Origin: Dendrobium chrysotoxum
Lineage: Eukaryota > Streptophyta > Magnoliopsida > Asparagales > Orchidaceae
Direction: 5' to 3'
NCBI GenBank assembly: GCA_019925795.1
Contig: CM034298.1
Location: 47,270,365-47,334,364 of the forward strand
DNA length: 64,000 nt
In this document: positions 56,370-64,000 of the stretch, in pieces
Numbering within the stretch: the first letter of the stretch is position 1
Layout: every line of letters starts with the position of its first letter
Translations under genes and position numbers: made by a program
The notes under the pieces: model-generated
Databases searched by the model: none
Told to the model about the DNA's origin: nothing
What the model saw: only the letters and a program-made list of their open reading frames with translations

Positions 56370-57060
56370 AACATTACGATGCTAGAAAAGAAACTAAATA
56401 ATTGACATTCAAATTGAAACAATGCTACAACATGACAATACATGTGGCATAGCATCGTTTGCATGGAAAAGTGAAGCGCCACTTTTTGATCAATGGACCA
56501 TCACAACATTTTACACATACAAGTGTTGTAATGTTTGGTAAAGACTACTAATGTAGCACTGTAACAACTAATTATGATTTTGATCTATTGCCAGCACTAT
56601 GGTGCTCAATAAAGGGTCATAATAAAAAAGGTGTGTTGTGTTGTAGCAGCGTTGAATATAATATTATAGCATTGTAGCAAAGAGAGGATTTGGCACAATG
56701 ACACTACTCATATGAGAGCTGAAGTGCTGTGAAGTACAAGATAGCACTACAACATTTAAATATACAATGGTGCAACATTGTATAATAACAATTTTCTCAA
56801 GGCTTCAACATTATATCACCCAGTTTCCATGCTATATTGCTTGACAAGCAAAACTTGCAGTGCTCTAAGACCTGATTCTGTGGTACTGGATCAAATTTTC
56901 TATATTATGTAAATTCGTGAAAAATAATATGTAATTATTTTTAGTAAAAATCATACTTAATAACTTATAAATAGTATATGCATAATATTTTTCATAATTA
57001 TAAAATAAAAATAATATAAATATATAAATAAATAATAACTTCAACAATAAAACACAAACC
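56370..57060 (-). other. GCAC-rich spacer of Athila-2
   Basis: No gene. GCAC/GTGC words are dense at 56390-56870, matching the spacer of Athila-1 at 37380-37740. Confidence 0.5.
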
Positions 57061-57074
57061 TAACATCAACATAA

Positions 57075-57125
57075 TTGGGTTACCTCCCAAGCTGTACTAA
57101 GTTTATAGTCTTCGGCCAGATTTGC
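57075..57125 (-). other. Athila-2 linker directly after gag
   Basis: On the - strand, GCCGAAGACTATAAACTTAG and then CTTGGGAGGTAACCCAA. It is the best-preserved linker copy in the window. It follows gag with no pol between. Confidence 0.7.
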
Positions 57126-57349
57126 CTAGAAATTTATTTGGGCTGGGAGATATCACTACTACTCCTCAAACTTTATAAGCTATTATCTTTCCCTTTTGTC
57201 ATTTGATTAACTTCAACAAAATTAGGTAAGGTGCCATGGAGCCTACTACTAAATGATATTGCAAGCTGTCCTAATTGATTTTTCAAATTCTTAATTGAAG
57301 CAGCTTAACTTTGTAATTATTTTCCCATCTAAATCACTAAGTTCTTTAA

Positions 57350-58480
57350 AGTTGACTTCCAATCTCCAAACTATTTATTTTTATTAAAGCCTAAGGATAA
57401 GATGATTTATTGTTCAATAAAGATGGTTAAGGATGATTCCAATTTTCTATCAATTTTGATTAGTTTGCATTCTACTAATTTTCACCATTATTATTATTCC
57501 AACTAAAAATATGGTGTTTCTTCAACCTGTATTATATGTATTAGAATTGACATTATTTTGTCTTCCAATTAAATTCATCTTCTCAATTCCTTGAGCATCA
57601 GTCTCACTTGGAGAATTCAAATCAAATTCCTCCAAATACATATGTTATCCTAAACCTAGACAAACTCCAAATTTATCTAACTTCTTGGACATGGTTTTTA
57701 CTTGAGCTTTCAAAATTTATAAAATATTTGACTCAGACACTTGTTATTCTCTTAGGATTCACGCTATCAAAAGGCCACTAAAAATTATTTGTTGGCATAT
57801 CCTCTATCAAGGCATAGGCCTTTTCAAGAGGCTTTGACATCAAAGAACCTCCAGCTACAACATCAATTATTAACCTAAGGGATCCTACAAGCCCATTGTA
57901 AAAAATATGAATCACAAACCAATTAAGAAAAGCATGATGAAGGCACTTTCTTTATTCCAAAGCTTGATATTATTCCTAAGCTTAGCAGTTTTAGAAGGTG
58001 AAAAAAACTTTGCTAGGAACTTATGGTCCAACTCATTCCAAGTGGTTATGAAGCTTGGGAGAATGGAATTCAACCACATATTAGCTTTATCTCTAAAAAA
58101 AATAAGCAAATGAAGTCTTATAGCATCATCGCTGACTCCATTATACTTGAATGTTGCATAGATTTTTAAGAAACTAGCTAAGTGTAAGTTGGGATCCTTA
58201 ACATGATTTCCCCTAAGCTGATATTTTGAACCATTTGAATTATGAAAAGTTTTAGATCACATATATTAGCTTGGATAGTAGGTCTGTAATACTTTCATGA
58301 ATTCCATCTACTAGAAGATTGGCAAACTCCCTGAGAGGTCTATGGTGGTCCTGATCGTGATTTGGTTTAGCTATTCCTAATGATAAAGTCTTTTTTGATT
58401 TTTTTGATTTGTTCAATCTCTAAATCAAACAACAAAAGCTCCTTACTAGCTACTGTGCATACACTAATAACAAAAAAAGA
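57350..58480 (-). pseudogene. gag: Athila-2 gag relic
   Basis: The open stretch at 57912-58109 reads RDKANMWLNSILPSFITTW and then KFLAKFFSPSKTAKLRNNI, a classic Athila gag core. Upstream, DPNLHLASFLKIYATFKYNG and VSDDAIRLHL (about 58110-58210) are in place. Downstream, IGRQNNVNSNTY (about 57530-57570) matches the region before QGWRNH in the other copies. Stops break the frame elsewhere. Confidence 0.8.
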
Positions 58481-58639
58481 AATTATCGAAATAAAATAAA
58501 AATAAAAATTACAAGAGTAAACACTCATAGAATAAAAAATTCATTAAAAAACAATGGTAACTAAAGAAGATAAAAGTAGTATTAATTATGTAGCGTTTCT
58601 TTAAAAAATACATAAATAATTGTAAGAATCGACATTACT

Positions 58640-58657
58640 TCCCCAGCAATGGTGCCA
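58640..58657 (-). other. Athila-2 primer binding site
   Basis: TGGCACCATTGCTGGGGA on the - strand differs slightly from the TGGCGCCGTTGCCGGGGA primer site typical of Athila elements (tRNA-Asp type). Its CG sites have changed to CA. It lies next to the 5' LTR end. Confidence 0.8.
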
Positions 58658-58667
58658 AAAACTTATT

Positions 58668-60253
58668 TGAGATGTGTTTCACTGATGCTAGTTATTTGAG
58701 TTAGTCAATGCTTATGTGTATTCAAATATGAATCCCCACTACAAATGGAAGTGTACGTGCCGATGAAATAATAAAAGTGTATATGAGAGAGTGTTGATCC
58801 CATGAGAAAGTATTCTTCCTCACACATTTATTCTAGAATTGTCTACTCCAAGATAAAAAAATTATCCTATGCAATAAACTCGGGGTTATATGCTATCTTG
58901 AATGAGAGTTATAGAAGTAAAGAAGATACTAATATATTAAGTATTTTGGACTAATGACAGTGAAATCATCTAAGCTTTCTTAAGTAAACTTCCTAAATTA
59001 GTTATGAATAAAAGCTTATGCATTCTTTGATCTCTATTAAGCTTGTAAGGATGTAAAGAAATATTATGACATTCCTATAATTTTTTTTTATATCCATATA
59101 CCCTAGAATACTAAACATCCTATATCTAGGCATGCAAGTATTCCATTCCAATTCTCCTAATTGTTCCAATATTTCCTCGGGGAGGCAATATATCACACTA
59201 AGTTTTAATTCTACACATGGCCACTACATAGATAAATTAAGAGCAAAAAATATTGAAAACAAAAAATCATAATTTGCATAAGAGTCTACATTAGTAATTA
59301 CTTAGGTTTTCACAAAATTAGTCCCGAACTATGAGTTTAGTCAACCATAGAATAAAAATTGAACAACATAATTTTAATTACATGCTCAAGAAAAATAGTA
59401 CAAACAGAAAAGAGAAAAAAGATATCACCTGAAATGAAGGATCCCAATCCAAGCAGGCAAATGAATCCTTCCCAAAGTTCATCTACCCTTATAATTTTGT
59501 TCTCTACACTTCTTTCCTCTCCTAATGCTTTCTTGTTCACTGCAATGTTAGCCAGCCACTCTAAAGTATGTATCTTTTTCTCCTCTGGAAACTCCTCTCA
59601 GAAAACTATTCAAAACTGCAGTACACTCACGCACAAAAATGGAAAAAATTTTTATACTTATTACAAAATGACTCATGCGCCATGGCACTAAAATTTGAAC
59701 TGGCACCTCAACACCGTTAAAAGCTCTATGTTATGGTACTGGGTTAACTCAACGTGGCTATTTGCTAATCTTGCATGACGATTGATTGATTCGACACGGT
59801 GTTTGTTTTCATCAACTTCTCTGCTGCGGAGCTGTGAAAGTTGGGCGCTATAGCACTCGCTTATGTCATCTGGCACTAAGGCGCTTCCTTTGTCGACACT
59901 TTGGCATTGAATTATTGTGCAATTTTGTCAAGACTCTGGTGCTGCAATGTTGTTTTCTAAGTCTGTGTTGTTGTGAAGTGCTACAGCACTGACCTTTGTT
60001 TTCTAAGTCTTGTTGTGAAGTGCTGCAGAGCTGAATTAATTATCAAATTTTTTGAGACTCTAGCACTGCAATGTCCTGATATGGTTCCAGGGCATTACAG
60101 AAGTTGCGATGTTGATTATTCTGGTGCTACTGCTCTAGTTCACTCACTGTGAATTTTTTTCATTTCCTGAGAAATTCCTGCATAACATAAAAAAACACGA
60201 ACATATTCACTTGAATTTAACATAATAAAATAATAAATAACTTTAACTTAACA
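58668..60253 (-). repeat. Athila-2 5' LTR
   Basis: It starts TGAGATGTGTTTCACTGATG on the + strand and ends ACTTAACA. It matches 10623 to about 12053 plus 53528-53682. GCAC/GTGC words are dense from 59690 to 60130. Small open frames within it (59359-59691, 59786-59992) are LTR sequence, not genes. Confidence 0.75.
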
Positions 60254-62289
60254 TGCTCCACCCTAGAAGAAAACAATGTCACAGCACCGCAACACTCGAA
60301 TTAACTTCGTAAAAAAACAGGCAGGTTAAAGCCATGGCGCCCCAGGGGAAAATTTTCAAATTACCTAATCATGCACATAAACCCCCGGGACTCACTCAAG
60401 AATTGATTCAAACATTCACATTCATACAGAACATTCCCAAGCACATGCAATGGTGTTCAATTTCAAAAATTTATTGAGTTACCTCTTTACAAACTAGATC
60501 AGAATAGGTAAAACGACACTGTTTCCATAGGTGTTTCATGAAATCTCAAATATGTTCCTCTCATATGCCAAAGGAAGAATACTAGTGAGCACTTGATTTT
60601 AAAAAGCTTAGAAATACTACAAACTATTTTATGCTAGCCTTTAAAGCTTTCATTTTAAAATTTATGATTTGAATGAACATTTTATTAAAAATTTAAGGCA
60701 TGCATTTCTAAATCACAAAATTGAAAAAATGCCAAAGAAGTGAGGGCATATAATATAAAAAATCAACCTCAAATGCTAAAACTAAGATAAGCACTACAAA
60801 GTAGTAACTCGAACATAATCTATACAATGAAACTTATATCTTTCACCCCACAAGGGATTTAAGAAGGCCCAACTTATTTTTATTTGGGAACATAATCTAT
60901 ACAATGAACTTATAGCATTTCCCTTCGGACCAAATTTAAAAATAACTTGGGAGTATACTAATCAAAGCGTGCTGGTTCATTCAATAATGTGTGAGCCACA
61001 TTCGTATGGCGATAGAACTTAGCCTTTTTTTTTTTTAGAACTTAGCTTCCATAGGCAGCTTGACAGCTTCCCGATTCCAGCTGATGCAATTAATCGCCTA
61101 ATCTCCCTACACAACAGGTTACGCAATAATAATTTAGACATTTTGTTTCCGATAACGTAATAAAACTGCACGAGCAGATGACCAAACTTTAATAGTTATA
61201 CTGTTCACATGACACAGACAAGATCCGCGTCTGTTGTTAAATTATAATTTGTACAATCGAAGTTCATTATAAATTGATTATTTAAAAAATAATAATTTTT
61301 TTAATAATTATCATTAATTTTTATTTTTTTATAGAACATATATTAATTCTTTTTAAATTATATTTAAATAAATAAAATTATCAACTATATTAAAAAATGT
61401 TCAAATTTTAAAAGAGATTTGTGACCGCGCATGCCCCTTTAAATCAGCTCTTAATCAGGCAGTTTAAATAAATAATTAAATAAATTTGCTCAAATCACAA
61501 ACATTCAACTTTTAATTTCATCATGTGCCTAAATCTTTCATAATTGATGCAATTTTCAATACCATCCTTAAATTCGGGCAATTTATATTACTAGCATTTT
61601 AGTACGCCAATATTAAACTCACAATAAAATATTATTTTATATATTTTTTTTATTTTCATCAAATTATAATAATTGATTGTATCAGATATAAATATGTGAA
61701 TTTACAAGTTTATTTTTAATTAAATAATTATATATATATATATTATCATGGAGATATTCATGCAGTAAAGCAAGTGATTAGTGTAATGTATGCCTAGTCA
61801 AAACTTCATTAGTATTCCAATGAGGTGGACAGAGATAAGGAATTAATAATGCTATGATTTGTAATTTAAATTTCTTAGACCAAATCCACAAGTCATAATT
61901 ACCAAATCAATCATAAGTTCAGATTCATGATAAAATTAGAAAACACTATAGTTTTATTTTTTTCTTACATAGTAAAAATTTTAACACATGTTGAGATAAA
62001 TTAAGTAATCTATAAAAACTAGTACTTAGCTTGTTAAAGATAGAAACTAATTCTTCATGGGAATAAGTCTTTCTTATCATTTTATTAATTGGAATGGCAT
62101 GTGCACTTGTGTATTACTGTATCAGCCAGTCAAATTACCTAATAATAAATTAGCTAGTATAGACAGTAATAGTCACTACTCAGAGACATTGGCCCGAGTT
62201 CCAAGCATATTAAATCAAAGTCAACATGGATCACAAACTCAAGATTATACTCACTAAATCCAATCATTTAGGAAGACTACTAATGTGGA
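60254..62289. other. AT-rich stretch without recognisable genes
   Basis: No coding frame is supported on either strand. A direct repeat of about 26 bp (gaacataatctatacaatga) occurs at 60811 and 60888. The first 90 bases are GCAC-rich and may be part of another Athila LTR into which Athila-2 inserted. A 66-codon stretch at 62057-62257 has no recognisable features. Confidence 0.45.
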
Positions 62290-63760
62290 TTATGGAGCTG
62301 AACGAGTTCCAAATAACTTATATGTTGAGGATTCCATTAAGGCCCATGCAATTTCCTATTTCTTTATCCACCATATGATGCTAAAAATGTGGTTGTGAGT
62401 GGTGGGACTAATTACTGACTCTTGATATTGATGGAGCGTTAAGGAAGCAAGAAGTTGGCACTGGCATGGTTCTAAGGAAGCCAATGGATATCATACTGAC
62501 ACACATCATTAGGAATAAATTCTAAGTCATCAACAAGCAGTCAAAGTAAAAGTTTTTAGATGTAGAGTCGAAGTTTACAGCTAGAGTTAAAGCAATGCAA
62601 CATACACTATTTTTTGACTCACAACTGATAGCCAATTAAGCCAATGAATATTACGAAATGTGGAAAGAGAAGTTATAAAGTGCCTCTTCAAATTGAACAT
62701 AGATATCGACCAATTTGAGTACTTCAAAATTGAATAAATCTTAAAGGAGGTAAACCAACTTGACAAAATACTCTCTAGGATGGGGGATGCATGGGTGACA
62801 TATCTTAGAGCTATCTCACCATAGTATTAAGGTGCTAGAGGTAATATAACATGAATAGAAAGCTTTTATGAGTTGTATGGATCCATGCATTGAGTAATTG
62901 AAGATTGCAAAGATCTATGAATGTGAGGCATGTTGTGTAAATGGTTGGTCACCTCATTAAAATTAAGGTGTATGAAAGAGAATCAAGTCAAAAAATAATT
63001 CTAGAGGGGTTTATTCAAGTGAGTGTGAGAGCCATTCAAGATAAAGGACATTAGCACATTTGATACTTAAGTAATAGAACTTCTAAATATTATCCTTATA
63101 ATGATGCACAAAAATAATTCTCAAGAGAATATGTGTAATTTCAAAAAATTGCTCCCATGTGACAAGAACCATGACACATATTATAGACAATCTCCAATTT
63201 TAGGTATTTCTCCATCCAGGGATAGACTTGATAGGGATGTTCTTGCCATCTAGCAACCAAAGAATTTTCATTTTGATGTTTGTTAACTACTTCACTATAT
63301 GGATGAAGCAAACCCTTAATGATGAATATTGTAGAAGTGGTTTACAACTTGATATAATCTGATATTATCTACAAATATGGGTTACTGATGACCATCATAG
63401 CCAAATGGGCCATAAATTATTGATTAAAATATTAACGAGTTTTTTCAAGTTCAAAGGATTGGCCTCAAGTTTGTCTCAATGATTCAACTTTATAAGTGAA
63501 AGATTCAAACAACTTGATTTTCAATGTTTTTAGAAAGAAAGTGAAAGGATCTAAAAGCAAGTGGGTTGAGGCAAAGCCATTTATCCTACTGGCCTGGAGA
63601 ACCACACCATCCTTGGTAACATGCCAAACATCCTTTTCATTGTCTTATGCATTAGAGGCTCTACTTTTAAAAGATTTCGAATTACATTACTGGTGAGTGA
63701 TATAAACTTCAAACTGTTGAAGAAGAGTCATCAAAATGGGAAGAAAGAAATAAAGAAGGC
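62290..63760 (+). pseudogene. pol: Degenerate Tat/Ogre-type Ty3/gypsy pol (RNase H and integrase)
   Basis: Pieces in order are FFDSQLIAN.ANEYYEMWKEKL (about 62620-62675, RNase H end), a damaged linker, YFTIWMKQTLNDEY (about 63285-63325, integrase core) and an integrase C-terminal open stretch at 63496-63696 (SKWVEAKPFILLAWRTTPS, then CQTSFSLSYALEA). This wording is typical of Tat-lineage integrases. Multiple stops are present. The element's other parts are not in the window. Confidence 0.8.
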
Positions 63761-64000
63761 ATGAAAATAACGATGAACTTAATAGAAGAACTTCAATCCA
63801 ACACATTAATGAAGCAAAAAAAATCAAGATGAGAATAAATAAATAAATAATAAATAACATTTATAACGAAAATTTTTTCTAAGGAAGGTGGATAGCATAG
63901 CTCAATAAACAATACTCAAAAGTTCAAAAAGGTCTTATATTATGAAGTAGCATGTCAGCTCTAGATCCTATCAGATTTAAATGTACTTCCAAAAGCTAGT
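63761..64000 (+). other. Right edge, likely continuation of the Tat relic
   Basis: AT-rich with weak similarity at best to the region after integrase. Nothing can be called with confidence. Confidence 0.3.

Larger units (their letters stand above)
10623..60253 (-). mobile_element. Athila-2, outer shell of the nest (pol-less Athila type)
   Basis: Read on the - strand it has a 5' LTR (58668-60253), a primer site (58640-58657), gag (about 57350-58480), the post-pol linker (57075-57125), an env-like relic (about 55030-56345), a polypurine tract (53683-53716), and a 3' LTR split into 53528-53682 and 10623 to about 12053. The two LTRs are 1586 and about 1590 bp once the insert is removed. No protease, RT, RNase H or integrase lies between gag and the linker. 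Clear target duplications are not visible; the flanks read TTCGA on the left and TGCTC on the right. Confidence 0.7.

Noticed and set aside
60280..60300. gcaacactcgaa at 60288, similar to gcaacacttcga at 10611, as a target duplication of Athila-2.
   Set aside because: It is not adjacent to the LTR end at 60253, and gcaacac words are common in all Athila LTRs here, so the match is probably coincidental.
1..64000. Host genes, tRNA or rRNA genes.
   Set aside because: I read both strands for typical exon-like frames and for tRNA-like cloverleaf blocks and saw none beyond the retroelement frames. A computed search (tRNAscan, protein alignment) could still find short exons.

Overview
This is a nuclear plant (flowering plant, probably eudicot) window made almost entirely of transposable elements. 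It is AT-rich. I found no host gene, tRNA, rRNA or CRISPR array. Every long reading frame I can identify belongs to a retrotransposon: Ty1/copia of the Sirevirus type, Ty3/gypsy of the Athila, chromovirus and Tat types, and one L1-type LINE. The species cannot be named from the sequence alone.

Layout. The left 10.6 kb holds two old relics: an Athila-type element on the + strand (about 1-6850) and a chromovirus gag-pol on the - strand (about 7080-9260). From 10623 to 60253 there is a nest of elements. Athila-2 (- strand) is the outer shell, and its 3' LTR (10623 to about 12053, then 53528-53682) is split by Athila-1 (+ strand, about 12054-53527). The 5' LTR of Athila-1 is split by Athila-3 (- strand, about 12690-23787), which itself carries a LINE (15868-22247). 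The same 5' LTR is split again by a full-length copia element A (+ strand, 24464-35493). The 3' LTR of Athila-1 is split six bases from its start by a second full-length copia element B (- strand, 40329-51930). When the inserts are removed, the split LTRs rejoin to lengths that match their partners (about 1.6 kb each), which supports the model. The right edge carries a Tat-type pol relic (62290-63760).

The two copia elements are the interesting part. Each has clean 5-bp target duplications, an initiator-Met tRNA primer site, a gag with two CCHC knuckles separated by a coiled coil, a broken pol, and an intact extra frame downstream of pol (372 aa in A, 379 aa in B). Both carry many copies of a 15-bp palindrome, mostly in pairs with starts 19-22 bp apart (about two helical turns). 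The A motif is ATCGTACTGTACGAT and the B motif is ATCGTCCAGGACGAT. The arrays occur in only two places in each element: just upstream of the LTR TATA box, and just upstream of a second TATA box that precedes the extra frame. By eye, gag and pol of A and B are close relatives, while the extra proteins and the palindrome cores have both diverged strongly. My leading inference is an element-encoded regulator that binds its own family-specific palindromes at the LTR promoter and at its own internal promoter. This is comparable in logic to the VANC anti-silencing proteins of VANDAL DNA transposons, but in an LTR retrotransposon. This is untested.

Together the genes read as two related copia families that keep gag, the extra protein and the cis sites while pol has decayed. 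Three in-frame stops in pol sit at the same positions in both elements, which suggests a lineage moved by enzymes supplied in trans.
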